DNA from: an uncultured Saccharospirillaceae bacterium
Lineage (GTDB): Bacteria; Pseudomonadota; Gammaproteobacteria; Pseudomonadales; Oceanobacteraceae
Length of the DNA stretch: 64,000 nucleotides
Direction: 5' to 3'
NCBI GenBank assembly: GCA_947499545.1
Contig: CANMOZ010000017.1
Coordinates: 26,104-90,103, forward strand
Made by a program: the position numbers and the translations under genes. The notes under the pieces are model-generated. The model was not told the origin of the DNA, ran no database searches, and saw nothing but the letters and a program-made list of their open reading frames with translations. Shown here piece after piece: positions 47,204 to 57,083 of the stretch (position 1 is the stretch's first letter; the number at the start of each line of letters is the position of its first letter).

Positions 47204-47959
47204 TTAAGCTTGTTGAGTGGCTTTGTATGCTAACCACTGCGTACAGGCATAAGGTGCTATTTCTTGTCTAAAGCGGTATTTGGATTGTTCAACAACCACC
47301 GTATCGCTGTCCCAAGGGGCGGGCACTGGTTTCCCTTGAGACCAAAAGATCAAGTTTTCCTTTACGGCTGCACGGTTTCTGTTTCGATAGATCCAACGAA
47401 GTTCGGACCCTGTAATTGAGCGATTTTTAATCTTTGCGCCGGGTTTTGAGTCGGAGTTCTTGCATTTGAAGTTTTTCAAAATCACTGCGTCAAGATCCAT
47501 ATCATCGAGCACAAAGTGTACTTTCTTGCCCGTCAATAGAGCCCATTCCAGACCTGCTTTGCATTTTCTTCTCAGATTCTCATTTTCTAAATCTTCATTA
47601 TCAGGATCAGCCGTTAAAATAGAAGCATACTTTGGATGTGCTTCGATAAATGCTTGAAAGGAAGAGTGATCAGCAGGTATCTGACCGTTTTTTGCATCGT
47701 ATTTGAGAATGGGGTATTGATCAAGTGTGTGGACTACGCCTGTAAATAGAGCGTTTCGTCTTAGGTAGCCCTTGCGACCAAACTCAGAATTTACCCCGTA
47801 TATCAGATCACCAGGTTTTGGGAGTCTGCAGTTTCTTTTCTGTAAAGGAGTAGGGCTAGCACTTGCAGTTGATTCTACACGTTCAGAGTCTCTCCTAGTG
47901 GCACTGGTTGTTGCTGTCAGTATCGCTTGGCCAGGTGAATATCTGTTCGTAGGAATCAT
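47204..47959 (-). CDS. Uncharacterised protein
   Basis: A 251-residue soluble protein with a good SD (AAAGG, 6 nt). The N-terminal 40 residues are Ser/Thr/Arg-rich and look disordered. The C-terminal part has a clear globular text (KVHFVLDDMDLDAVILKN, ITGSELRWIYRNRN). I do not recognise the family. The disordered N-terminus followed by a compact domain is compatible with a secreted effector, but that is speculation. Confidence 0.5.
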   Translation of the reverse strand: MIPTNRYSPGQAILTATTSATRRDSERVESTASASPTPLQKRNCRLPKPGDLIYGVNSEFGRKGYLRRNALFTGVVHTLDQYPILKYDAKNGQIPADHSSFQAFIEAHPKYASILTADPDNEDLENENLRRKCKAGLEWALLTGKKVHFVLDDMDLDAVILKNFKCKNSDSKPGAKIKNRSITGSELRWIYRNRNRAAVKENLIFWSQGKPVPAPWDSDTVVVEQSKYRFRQEIAPYACTQWLAYKATQQA

Positions 47960-48067
47960 GTTGAACCTTTGCCTTATTCAAATCAATAGCCTACTTATAC
48001 TACTATCGAGGGTGATGATAAAGAGTTCCTCAATCATCATTAAAACGTTCAGATGAAATTATAAGGC

Positions 48068-48548
48068 ATGGAGATGGAACAATTGCTTATTAAACCATTG
48101 TCATTGCAATTGATGAGCGCCTTTAAGGGTCTGGATATTAGCCCAGAGCAAAAACGCTTTGTTGAAGATATGCCGATTGCCCAGTATCACTTAGATATGC
48201 TTTTAAATCTGCATGGGAATTCTAATCAAACAAAAAAAGAGCAAGAGATAAACGTGTATGGCATATTTAAGCGCAGAGAGCCAGTAGGCATGTTTACCCT
48301 TAGACAAGCCCCAGATTTCAAAGTCAGTTTGTGTGCATTTTTTTATTGATCGGCATCATCAAGGCAAAGGGTACGGTGCACAAGCGCTTGGTTGGATAAA
48401 ACAATATTCTGAAGCTATGGGCGCAAATAAAATTGAATTACTGGTTCATAAAGAAAACTCCGCTGTATCTTTATACAAGGGATTTGGGTTTGTGAATAGG
48501 GGGTGCTGGCAGCAAAGTCAGGATATTTTAATGGAGTGCTATTTATAA
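48068..48548 (+). pseudogene. GNAT-family N-acetyltransferase gene interrupted by a frameshift
   Basis: Frame 1 from ATG 48068 (or 48074) covers the first 93 residues and stops at 48347-48349 (CAFFY-stop). The second part continues in another frame with FIDRHHQGKGYGAQAL, the acetyl-CoA binding Q-x-x-G-x-G/A motif, and ends at 48548. The shift lies in a run of seven T at 48338-48344; six T would restore one continuous acetyltransferase (CAFFIDRHHQGKGYG). The frameshift is either real decay, a slippage hot spot, or a sequencing error. Confidence 0.75.
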
Positions 48549-48703
48549 AAACGTCGGAATATTCAGCTTTCAGTACTGGCTTTGTGTGCTGATTATACGA
48601 AAATGTACTGTTAACCCTTTCAATGAAAGGGGTGGTTGTCCTTTTGCTGGTATAACCACCTAATCTACCGTTACAATTCCGCCACCCTAAACATAAGAAG
48701 TAA

Positions 48704-51409
48704 ATGGCATTGGCGATGGTATATTCACCAAGTAAGCGATTTAAGCTGGTTCATAGAAGAGCTCTTAAAATGGAGCAGTTGGGTTTGGTTGTGGGTCAGC
48801 ATTGGCGAAATATGCTGATTAAGCACCCCGGTAATATAGACTTGTCTGAAGCCAGAAATAGGATGTCCCTAAGGCCAAGCCCCTTTGTTGCCTTGCTCAA
48901 TTCTCCATTCGGTCATGAGAGGGAAAATCAAGACGCTATTCAGGAATTAAAGTCATCCCAATACGTTCTATTGGTCACAGATAAACGTGATGCCACCTTT
49001 TATCGGTGCCCATTCTCAAAAGATGACAATGGGAATTGGCAGGTTGTTCCTTCCAGTCTTTATCCTCAGCAAGACGCTGAAATGAATAGCTTATTACGAA
49101 TGGTTCAGATTAATGCTCAATTCATGGGCAAACAACTTCCAAAATCAGAACCTTCAAAGCAAGCAGCTGTATCAGAAGAGCTGCATCGTAAAGCGGAAGC
49201 CTTAATGCAGTCCGGTGCAGGGGAGTTTAAACCGATCTCTGTTGATGCAGATAAGGCCAATCGCCTTGCTTCAAATGAATCATCAACTCTAAGCAATGGA
49301 GCGGTCGGTGCGGGGGCTGGCGTTTTGGCCGTTGCTGGTGCAGGTGTGGCAATGGCGGGGACCAAGTCAGAAGCGAAGACCGCTGCTGAAAACAAAACCC
49401 CAAATGATCAAGCAGCGCCCAGTGACAAAGATACTAAAGACGAAGAGCCTAAGAAGTGGATTGAGCTTGATATTCGCGATGAGCACAATAAAGCCTTTAG
49501 TGGTGTTAGCATTACGCTTATTGATGAAGCAGGAAATGAATACGTTCACACCTTGGGCGATGGACCTTTGCTCATTGAAGACCTTCAATCCGAAGGCACT
49601 TTGCAACTCAGAGTCGATCCAGAAGCATGGTTGCCAATTGCCGAATCCAGAAAACCCTTTCCGAAAGACCAGACCTCACCGCTACCTGCTTATGTCAGTG
49701 GAGGTTTAGGACATCAAGGCAGTACCAAGCAACATCTCAAAATCACCTCGGGCGATATGATCTCAACTGAATTGGAGAATCCTTTACCCATTCGCCATCA
49801 AGCAGGCAAAGCCGATTACAAATCCGGACTAACACCAGGAAACAGTTATGTATTAGAAGTTCGTGGGTTTGCTTATGAAACCTTAAGAGTTGGGGTGTTT
49901 TTTGATGGAACCGGGAATAACAGTTATAACAGCCAAACCGGCAAAATAGCTATACAGGAGTGGATTGATCAGTGTGAAAGCGAATCAGAAAAAGAATCTC
50001 TAAAAAATGCATTAAACAGCTATAATCAGGGAGAGGCTCCAGTTGGTGGCAGTTATGCTAATGACATCACGAATGTGGGTAAATTGTTTGAATTATACCA
50101 CGATACAACATCCTGCTCTGATTTGGTCGCGAAAGTATATGTGGATGGAATTGGAACCATACAAGGAGATGGTGACGCATTAGGAACACAAGCACTCTCT
50201 GTTGGTGAGACTTCCATTGAGGGTAATGTTAAGAGAGCATTTGAAACACTAATTCCTGACGTTATACAGTTAAATGTTGATAGATATCGTAAAGTGCTTG
50301 ATAAGATATTGGCAGTTGAATTTGATGTTTTTGGTTTTAGTCGAGGTGCTGCGGCAGCCAGAATGTTTTCTCGGTGCGTTGCTGAAGGGGAAGTCAAAGC
50401 TCTACAAGAAAAACTGAATGAATTAGACATTCCATTGGTGAGTGATTTTGACTGGAAATCAAAAGAATACGTAAAAAATAAATTTGTTGGCGTGTTTGAT
50501 ACGGTTGAAGCTGCTCCTAATATGTCAGATTGGAAAATTGGAGTGCACTCTGACATGGTTGAGCGTTTGGTGCACTTGTGTGCGGCAGACGAATATCGCT
50601 TCTTTTTTCCGCTTACAAGAGTTTCTGATGATTCAAAAGGTGAAACAATTCCTGGAAACTTTACTGAACTCCTGTTGCCGGGTTGTCATTCGGATATTGG
50701 AGGCGGGTATTACAGCAGAACAAGTTTAAGGGGAGATGCAGACCCAAAATTGGTCGAGTGTAAAGAACTTGATTCTCAAGGTGGTACTTATCATTCATTA
50801 ACCGGAAACCCTAAAGAAAGCCCCTGGTACCACTTGATTAAAAAACACGCAGAGCGTCTGCTTGAAGAAGGTTGGGTAGACGAAGTGTATGAAGATATGA
50901 AACCCGGTGAACTGCCGAAAAAGAATGCTGCCAGTATTTGTGTGATGCACAATCAAAGATATAAGGATAATACCGGTGTTGCAAAAGCGTTAAACCTTTC
51001 AGTTTACAATGCCGAAATTAAGCTGTTCATCAATAGGGTAGTAGAGGGTGATTACTCAAGGATTCCATTAAAAGTTATGTATGAAGCCGCTTATAATAGC
51101 AATGTACCATTAAGTGATTGGAACTCGAATCATACCCAATATACATTGGAATATATAGACAAAAATGTTCAAAATTTAGTTGGTGAATGGATTTCGATGG
51201 CTAATAAAGAAGGGGTCTCAATTAACCTAGGTAGCACGTTTGATAAAAATTTATATAAAAGTTTGAGAAGATCTTCTCTTCATATCAGTTATGACAACTC
51301 AGTTGCTAACGTGGTAGATGGTGGTGGGGTGAAGCCTGCACGAAGATATCATGCTAGCCCTTACCAGGAAAGTGAGTTGATACGACTGGTAACGCCTGGT
51401 TTTTTATAG
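48704..51409 (+). CDS. DUF2235 lipase-type effector, T6SS Tle-like
   Basis: A 901-residue protein. Residues about 1-150 form an N-terminal domain of unknown type, residues about 203-223 a Gly/Ala-rich hydrophobic stretch (AVGAGAGVLAVAGAGVA), then a beta-rich domain (WIELDIRDEHNKAFSGVSI), then from about residue 395 a DUF2235 domain with FFDGTGNN. The nucleophile Ser546 lies in GFSRGAAAAR and Asp664 in PGCHSDIGGGYY. This is the layout of Tle phospholipase effectors of type VI secretion. Two lipoproteins (51445, 52119) follow and are probable immunity proteins. No hcp, vgrG or tss gene is in the window. The start is not certain (ATG 48716 is possible). Confidence 0.8.
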   Translation: MALAMVYSPSKRFKLVHRRALKMEQLGLVVGQHWRNMLIKHPGNIDLSEARNRMSLRPSPFVALLNSPFGHERENQDAIQELKSSQYVLLVTDKRDATFYRCPFSKDDNGNWQVVPSSLYPQQDAEMNSLLRMVQINAQFMGKQLPKSEPSKQAAVSEELHRKAEALMQSGAGEFKPISVDADKANRLASNESSTLSNGAVGAGAGVLAVAGAGVAMAGTKSEAKTAAENKTPNDQAAPSDKDTKDEEPKKWIELDIRDEHNKAFSGVSITLIDEAGNEYVHTLGDGPLLIEDLQSEGTLQLRVDPEAWLPIAESRKPFPKDQTSPLPAYVSGGLGHQGSTKQHLKITSGDMISTELENPLPIRHQAGKADYKSGLTPGNSYVLEVRGFAYETLRVGVFFDGTGNNSYNSQTGKIAIQEWIDQCESESEKESLKNALNSYNQGEAPVGGSYANDITNVGKLFELYHDTTSCSDLVAKVYVDGIGTIQGDGDALGTQALSVGETSIEGNVKRAFETLIPDVIQLNVDRYRKVLDKILAVEFDVFGFSRGAAAARMFSRCVAEGEVKALQEKLNELDIPLVSDFDWKSKEYVKNKFVGVFDTVEAAPNMSDWKIGVHSDMVERLVHLCAADEYRFFFPLTRVSDDSKGETIPGNFTELLLPGCHSDIGGGYYSRTSLRGDADPKLVECKELDSQGGTYHSLTGNPKESPWYHLIKKHAERLLEEGWVDEVYEDMKPGELPKKNAASICVMHNQRYKDNTGVAKALNLSVYNAEIKLFINRVVEGDYSRIPLKVMYEAAYNSNVPLSDWNSNHTQYTLEYIDKNVQNLVGEWISMANKEGVSINLGSTFDKNLYKSLRRSSLHISYDNSVANVVDGGGVKPARRYHASPYQESELIRLVTPGFL

Positions 51410-51444
51410 GTTTCATGGCGGTTTTAAGTTTTGTGGGAGAGAGT

Positions 51445-52122
51445 ATGAAAAAAGTATTTTTAGTTTTTCTGATATGCCTGCTGGCTGGGTGTAAAAAAGA
51501 AAAAAAATTGGATGAATGGATCTATGTGATTGGGTCTGTGGGGGATTTTATTTTCAACGAAGAAATTTTAATGTATAAAAATGAAGATAATATACATGCA
51601 TTTTCAGGGGGAGCTGAGTCGGGAAGCATATTGGCCTACAAATTAGGAGATTACTATTGGAGTAGAGGAATCTATAGAAGGCTTTACAATCATGGCCTCC
51701 CAAATAAAGCTGTAATCCAGTGGGTTTCCTTTGCTGATAAAGAAAGGTACAGAGTAAGCTTGAATCTGCCTGATAATCTTGAAGAGCTTATGACTAAAGA
51801 GTATGTTTGTGATTATCGAAAAAAAGGTGAAAAAACGTACTTATACGGATTGGGTATTGGCGTCGCACCTGGTGGTTATGCGGAAGCCTATATATTTAGT
51901 TTATGTCGGGTAGAGTACCTTGTCGTTTCAAGAGCTCTAGGTAAACCTTACGCAACAAAATATGATGTTGAGGTGGCACCCCTAGCAAAACAATATGAAA
52001 ATAGTTGGAGACAGTTTGACAAGTCCCATCCCAATCTCTACAAGGACCATCCTCTTCCAGACCCAAAAGACTGGCAGAAGTTAGTAAAGCCTCGATATGA
52101 CTTGTATGATCGGTATGAATGA
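51445..52122 (+). CDS. DUF2931-like lipoprotein, probable immunity protein 1
   Basis: A 225-residue protein with a lipobox (LLAGC) and SD GGGAGAGAG before ATG 51445. Landmarks shared with the next gene are VSFADKERYRVSLNLPDNLEELM, VCDYRKKGEKTYLYGLGIGVAPGGYAEAY (in overview) and the C-terminal YKDHPLPD. The two are tandem paralogues of a family found next to DUF2235 effectors. As a periplasmic lipoprotein it would protect the cell from the lipase. Overlaps the next gene (ATGA at 52119). Confidence 0.75.
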   Translation: MKKVFLVFLICLLAGCKKEKKLDEWIYVIGSVGDFIFNEEILMYKNEDNIHAFSGGAESGSILAYKLGDYYWSRGIYRRLYNHGLPNKAVIQWVSFADKERYRVSLNLPDNLEELMTKEYVCDYRKKGEKTYLYGLGIGVAPGGYAEAYIFSLCRVEYLVVSRALGKPYATKYDVEVAPLAKQYENSWRQFDKSHPNLYKDHPLPDPKDWQKLVKPRYDLYDRYE

Positions 52123-52895
52123 CGAGTTTGATCGTTCGTGATCTAAATGAAGTTAAATATAAACCGTTTAAAAAATCGATTTTGATGCGAATGAACAGCC
52201 AGCATAGCCATAAATTCAAACGATTAATACCACTTCTATGTGCCCTGCTAGTGGCGTGTAGTTCTTCAAAGACAGTGGAGCCAGTCACTCGCTGGGGTTA
52301 TGCCTTGGGGGTTGTAGCCGATCATGCATACAATGAAAAAGTTATTCTTTACCGTGGAAAGAAAGTGCTTTTCGAAACCGGAGGCTGGCCAGTGATGGGA
52401 AGCTTCGCTCCGAATATAGGTCAATACTATGCCTGGACGCTGAGTAAAGAGGTGATGTTTGATAAAACGCCCTTGCCGACGACGGTAGAGCTGCAATGGG
52501 CATCCTTTGCTGATCGAACCTTGTATCGTATCTCATTAGATTTGCCAGAAAATCTTAATGAGTTAATGCATGAAACCTACACTTGTGATTATCGAACAAG
52601 AGGGAAAACCGTTAACTTTCGTACGTTGTCTTTTGGGGTAACGCCTGGGGGGTATGTGGAAGTGAATTTGTTCAACGCTTGTCATGTAGAATATCGTTAT
52701 CTGACATCAGGTTACGCTACGCCTATTCCTATGAGTGAAAGCAAAAGAAGAAAAGGGCTTATGCCAATAGAAGATTTATGGAAATCTTATGAGAAGCTTT
52801 ACCCTAATTTGTATAAAGAACACCCCCTGCCTGACCGAAAAGACATTCATAAATACATAAAAGCTCGTCATAATTATTTGGGTATTTATCAATGA
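52119..52895 (+). CDS. DUF2931-like lipoprotein, probable immunity protein 2
   Basis: A 258-residue protein if it starts at the ATGA overlap (52119); ATG 52185 gives a more usual signal length (MRMNSQHSHKFKRLIP...) ending in lipobox LLVAC. Motifs parallel the previous gene: WASFADRTLYRISLDLPENLNELM, TCDYRTRGK, FGVTPGGYVEV and YKEHPLPD. The duplication after one effector is discussed in the findings. Confidence 0.75.
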   Translation: MTSLIVRDLNEVKYKPFKKSILMRMNSQHSHKFKRLIPLLCALLVACSSSKTVEPVTRWGYALGVVADHAYNEKVILYRGKKVLFETGGWPVMGSFAPNIGQYYAWTLSKEVMFDKTPLPTTVELQWASFADRTLYRISLDLPENLNELMHETYTCDYRTRGKTVNFRTLSFGVTPGGYVEVNLFNACHVEYRYLTSGYATPIPMSESKRRKGLMPIEDLWKSYEKLYPNLYKEHPLPDRKDIHKYIKARHNYLGIYQ

Positions 52896-53022
52896 TATGT
52901 TTGTGTCAGACCGAACGCATTTAAAATTTATATCTTTAAAGCCAATAGCCCTTTGGTAAGCGTGGTTTGACATAAGTGCTCCAAACAGATGCGTTGTTTT
53001 CCTTGATCAAGGTGCCGATGTT

Positions 53023-53778
53023 ATGAAAAAAACAAAATTAACCGCTATCGATTTTCAGCGTTTAAAATCTGTGCGACCAATACCCATGCTTACGGCGTAT
53101 ACAGCAATGGTTGCGCGCTGTTTAGAGCAAGCTAATATCCCCATTTTATTGGTCGGGGATACCGTCGCCATGGTTGAAATGGGCTTTTCCAGTACGCGTG
53201 ACATGACGGTTGACCTTATGTGTTATCACATTGGAGCGGTGCGTCGTGGAGCGCCGAATACTCATTTGATTGGGGACATGTCCTATGGCTCAGATGATAC
53301 ACCAGCAACCGCATTGACGAATGCCAAGCGCTTGTTGGCAGCAGGAGCAGATAGCATCAAATTGGAGGGGCCTAAATTGGATGTGATTACGCATTTGGTC
53401 AATTCCGGGATTGATGTTGTTGGCCATACTGGACTAACACCGCAAACAGCGGGTAGCTTCAAGCAGGTTGGGCGGGATTCTGACAGCGCTCAGAGAATCA
53501 TTGATGAAGCCAATGCCATTGAAAAGGCGGGTGCCTTTATGTTGGTGTTGGAACATATTCCAAGTGATTTGGGTAAATCCATCACGAAAAATCTGACAAT
53601 CCCGACGATTGGTATTGGCGCAGGGCCCGATTGTGATGGTCAAGTATTAGTGATTAATGATGCGATTGGTTTGTCTGAAATCGTTCCACCTTTTGCTCGA
53701 CAGTACGCCAAAGTAGCAGAGGCAATTAGGCAGACCGCTGAAGATTTCTCCAGTCAAGTGACGCAAGGTGTCTTTTGA
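53023..53778 (+). CDS. panB: PanB-like 3-methyl-2-oxobutanoate hydroxymethyltransferase, divergent
   Basis: A 251-residue protein of the PanB family: LTAYTAMVARCLEQANIPILLVGD, TVDLMCYHIGAVRRG, GHTGLTPQ, VLEHIP and IGIGAG-PDCDGQVLVINDAIGL. It lacks the LGGY segment normally present after GLTPQ and is shorter than the usual length of about 263. No panC is adjacent, so either the pantothenate step is split in this genome or this is a second, altered enzyme. Confidence 0.75.
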   Translation: MKKTKLTAIDFQRLKSVRPIPMLTAYTAMVARCLEQANIPILLVGDTVAMVEMGFSSTRDMTVDLMCYHIGAVRRGAPNTHLIGDMSYGSDDTPATALTNAKRLLAAGADSIKLEGPKLDVITHLVNSGIDVVGHTGLTPQTAGSFKQVGRDSDSAQRIIDEANAIEKAGAFMLVLEHIPSDLGKSITKNLTIPTIGIGAGPDCDGQVLVINDAIGLSEIVPPFARQYAKVAEAIRQTAEDFSSQVTQGVF

Positions 53779-53901
53779 TAGCGGCGCTTGAAGGAGGAAT
53801 CTGAACTACTCTTTTGAGAGTTTGTGTGGATCAAATAAGGGGATAGTTGGGTTTGATTTTCATAGACGCTTCTTTTACCCCTTTTCTCTTAGAGAGCCCC
53901 T

Positions 53902-55125
53902 ATGATCGCTGTCGATAATCTACGCGTGTTGGTTGTTGATGACGCGAAATCGTCACTGATGTTTGTGGGGCAGCTGCTTGAAGCCTATGGCTGTCAATTT
54001 ATTACCCTCGAATCTGACCCGGAAAAAGCCATTGATCTGGTCAAAAAAGCTCAAGATGATCGACCCTTTGATTTAATCATTACAGACATCAATATGCCCA
54101 AAATTGATGGGTTTCAGTTGCTTAAATTATTGGCTGAAACGGAGTATTCGGGAGCTGTCGCTATCCTGTCGGATATGGATAAGCGAGTGCTGAATTCAGC
54201 GGAATCCTTGGCGTTGAAACATGGCTTGATTGTCTCCAGTAGCATGTCAAAGCCGGTTAACAGTAAAGCACTTAAAGCAACCTTGAAAAGGGCCTGTTTG
54301 GTTGTCAACGAAGTGCGAAAGCGACACTTGAGTTTTGTTAAAGATTACACTGAGGACGAAATAAGGTCGATTTTATACACACCTGGCATGCTGGTTCCTT
54401 ATTATCAACCCATCGTCAATGCGGATTCAGGTAAAGTTGAATCTTTAGAGGTTTTGAGTCGATTGATTCGGACTGGAGAAACGGATGCCGCATCCGCTGG
54501 AGAGCTGATTCCGCACATTGAAAAACACCAATTAACCTCCGTTTTGTTAAATGTTTTATTTCGGCAGGTTTTGAGGGATGCTGCTGTGCTTTTCGAGCAG
54601 TTTGATGATGGTTTAAAACTGTCTTTCAATTTGTCTCCTAATGATTTAGCAGAAGTCGGGTTGCCAGATAAACTCGAGAAGCTTATATCAACGTATAAAT
54701 ATCAACCTAGCCAATTTATATTTGAAATTACCGAAGGGCTGCCGCTGCATACCCCTGAACAAGTTGAAAACTTAAGTCGTTTGCGATTAAAAGGGTTTGG
54801 CGTGGCTTTGGATGATTTTGGCGTGGGCTATACCAATATCTATCAATTAAAAGAGTTGCCTTTTACTGAAGTCAAGCTAGACCGAAGCTTGGTGCATAAT
54901 ATTGCTGAAAATAAAATCCATCAAATTATTACGACGTCAATATTAGAGGTTTTAAAAGAAATGAATATTGAAATGGTCGTAGAAGGTGTTGAACTGGATG
55001 AAGACATTCAGTTCTTTAAGCAAGCTAAAAATAAAGTGTTGTTGCAGGGGTACGTGATCTCAAAACCCAAATCGCTTGATGCTATTCTTCATTGGCATAA
55101 AGTATGGAATCGTTTAGTCGGTTAG
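53902..55125 (+). CDS. Response regulator with c-di-GMP phosphodiesterase (EAL) domain
   Basis: A 407-residue protein. The REC domain (1-125) has acidic pocket D13/D14, phosphoacceptor Asp62 and Lys117 (SMSKP). The EAL domain (from about 160) reads EVL instead of EAL (183-185) but keeps FNLSPNDLAEV, FEITEG, LDDFGVGYTN, VKLDRSLV, VVEGVE and LLQGY. Most catalytic residues are present, so phosphodiesterase activity is plausible. Confidence 0.92.
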   Translation: MIAVDNLRVLVVDDAKSSLMFVGQLLEAYGCQFITLESDPEKAIDLVKKAQDDRPFDLIITDINMPKIDGFQLLKLLAETEYSGAVAILSDMDKRVLNSAESLALKHGLIVSSSMSKPVNSKALKATLKRACLVVNEVRKRHLSFVKDYTEDEIRSILYTPGMLVPYYQPIVNADSGKVESLEVLSRLIRTGETDAASAGELIPHIEKHQLTSVLLNVLFRQVLRDAAVLFEQFDDGLKLSFNLSPNDLAEVGLPDKLEKLISTYKYQPSQFIFEITEGLPLHTPEQVENLSRLRLKGFGVALDDFGVGYTNIYQLKELPFTEVKLDRSLVHNIAENKIHQIITTSILEVLKEMNIEMVVEGVELDEDIQFFKQAKNKVLLQGYVISKPKSLDAILHWHKVWNRLVG

Positions 55126-55199
55126 CTCCTTTTAAACGATTCCTGTGTTAATATTTTAAGTGTTGAGACAATACGGTTAAAATAAATGCCAATTGGCCG

Positions 55200-57083
55200 T
55201 TATTCCTCCCAAGCTCTGATCTGAACGTTCCCGTCCGCAATGAGCATTAAACGATCGCCTTGTATAACAGAGCGTAACCATTGCGGGCGATTAACTCCTA
55301 AAGCAGCAGCATCAACGCTTTTATTGAGGTGAATGGTTTTTTGATCCGTGTTGACGCTAAAACTTTGCCATGACCACTTACCTTTATCTGAAAGAGAAGG
55401 CATTACGCAACGAATACTGGGCAATTCAGTCAGGCAAGCCAATGCATGATGATCGCGAGTGAGTTCTGTGTAAGTGGAATTCAGTTCCGCACTTTTAAGG
55501 ACTTTTGGGGTTTTATTGGCCGTATCGAAAAGCGCTATTTTAACCTGGGTGCGTCTTGCCTTGCTGTCGACTTCATAGCCAGAACCCAGCAAAAGATTCT
55601 TTGGCAGTACCTGTAAATAATCAGAATACCCTGGAATTTCAAGGGCCCCTTCAATAAAAGGATCGCTTGGATTTTCTAGATTGATTTTATAAAGAGGGTC
55701 AATGCGCTTAAAGGTCACCACATAAGCTTGATCTCCCCAATAGCGAACGCTGTATATTTGTTCGCCCGGTTTACCTATGGGATCAGAGCGTTTGTTGTTG
55801 GGGAGTTTTGCAGTCAAAGGCAGTTGTGAATGCTTTGCTTGTGTTGAAAATATAAATAATTGGTGTTTATCGTTGGCTTGATCAACCACCACTCTTAAAT
55901 GATTGTTAAATTCACTCATGCGAAAGCTAGCACGATGACCTGCGAGCCAGCCGGTTGCTTCTGCGGTTCCTTGGTAATCAACCGCTTGTTGGTGCCCTTC
56001 TGAAAACTGGTGGATGCGCAGCCGGTTATTGGCTTGATCCTGGTCTGGGTAATGATTAAGAGTTAAATACAGGCGTTTGGGGGATGCATAGACTTCTGGA
56101 CGATCACCCAGTACGCAGCTTGACGTTAAAGATTTTGCCTTGGTGTCGACACTGACAACAACGTTAATGCCCTCAATTTTGTCTGCATTTTTCTGTTGAA
56201 GGCACTGACTTGGATCAAAAAGAGGGCTCGGCTTACCATTGGTATGCAGTTTTGGAAGCAGTTGATCCAAGCTCATTCCATTCACCCGTTTCGCAAACTG
56301 GGGTTGTGGCATGCCCGGGCTGCTCCCTGGTACGTTGGGCCATGCACTCACAACAAAGTAAGCTTTGCCGTTGATGCGACGTGCACTTTGTAAATCACCT
56401 TCTATTTCCCATTCTTTGACGAGCTTAGGTTTAGACTTATTGCTCCAGCCAAATAAACGCAGGCGTGTGTTTTCAGAGGAATGAGGCATGATGCCCCTTG
56501 ATTGGCCACTATCTTGAGGTTTCGAGATGACGAGAAACCCCTCATCCACAAGAAAAATACCCTCAGCCCGCTCGTTGTCTTTCAAAGTAAAGGTGAACAG
56601 AGGGCTGAGTTTGGTATTAAGGGGGGCATTGCGCGTATCATACACCTTTAATTCTGCTGCCTTTGGCTTTTGCGGTTTACAGTCTTCAGGGTTTTTGCAG
56701 CCCATTGGGACACCAAAAAACGGCATGATTTCAGGTGTAAGAGTCAGCAAATATCGCCCGTTGTATTTGATAAGGTCGGGCTCATCTACGCCAGTTTCTT
56801 GTGTGTTGGTTGTTGAATAGGCTGCAACTGAAGCTGAGCCATTAGCCATCATGCCGCCACCAGTGGAGTATTGAATCATCACCGGTGGTCGTTGGCTCAC
56901 GGCCTGTTTAAGTTGCTGCTCAAACTGATCAACGGAGGATACGGGGACTAAGGCGTATTTTGGTATTTGTGTGGTTGCGGCATGGCTTAGGGGTGCACAC
57001 AAGGCAGAAAGCCTGAGAAGCGTTTTGCCCGCGCTACTAAGATGCTGAAGAAGCGGCATAGCCTTATTCTGTGATTGTTTCAT
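55200..57083 (-). CDS. Secreted beta-propeller domain protein
   Basis: A 627-residue protein if it starts at 57083; 57059 is an alternative, and both give a signal peptide ending near LCAPLSHA. The text matches the bacterial beta-propeller domain family (VDEPDLIKYNGRYLLTL, LRLFGWSNK, AYFVVSAWP, YSVRYWGDQAYVVTFKRIDPLY, YSDYLQVLPKNLLLGSGYE). Overlaps the end of the thioesterase gene by about 20 bp, so it is translated together with it. Role unknown, probably periplasmic. Confidence 0.8.
   Translation of the reverse strand: MKQSQNKAMPLLQHLSSAGKTLLRLSALCAPLSHAATTQIPKYALVPVSSVDQFEQQLKQAVSQRPPVMIQYSTGGGMMANGSASVAAYSTTNTQETGVDEPDLIKYNGRYLLTLTPEIMPFFGVPMGCKNPEDCKPQKPKAAELKVYDTRNAPLNTKLSPLFTFTLKDNERAEGIFLVDEGFLVISKPQDSGQSRGIMPHSSENTRLRLFGWSNKSKPKLVKEWEIEGDLQSARRINGKAYFVVSAWPNVPGSSPGMPQPQFAKRVNGMSLDQLLPKLHTNGKPSPLFDPSQCLQQKNADKIEGINVVVSVDTKAKSLTSSCVLGDRPEVYASPKRLYLTLNHYPDQDQANNRLRIHQFSEGHQQAVDYQGTAEATGWLAGHRASFRMSEFNNHLRVVVDQANDKHQLFIFSTQAKHSQLPLTAKLPNNKRSDPIGKPGEQIYSVRYWGDQAYVVTFKRIDPLYKINLENPSDPFIEGALEIPGYSDYLQVLPKNLLLGSGYEVDSKARRTQVKIALFDTANKTPKVLKSAELNSTYTELTRDHHALACLTELPSIRCVMPSLSDKGKWSWQSFSVNTDQKTIHLNKSVDAAALGVNRPQWLRSVIQGDRLMLIADGNVQIRAWEE

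Noticed and set aside
48615-48631. CCCTTTC / GAAAGGG hairpin before the DUF2235 gene
   Set aside because: Its 3-nt loop and lack of a U-tract make a terminator call weak; kept only as an observation.
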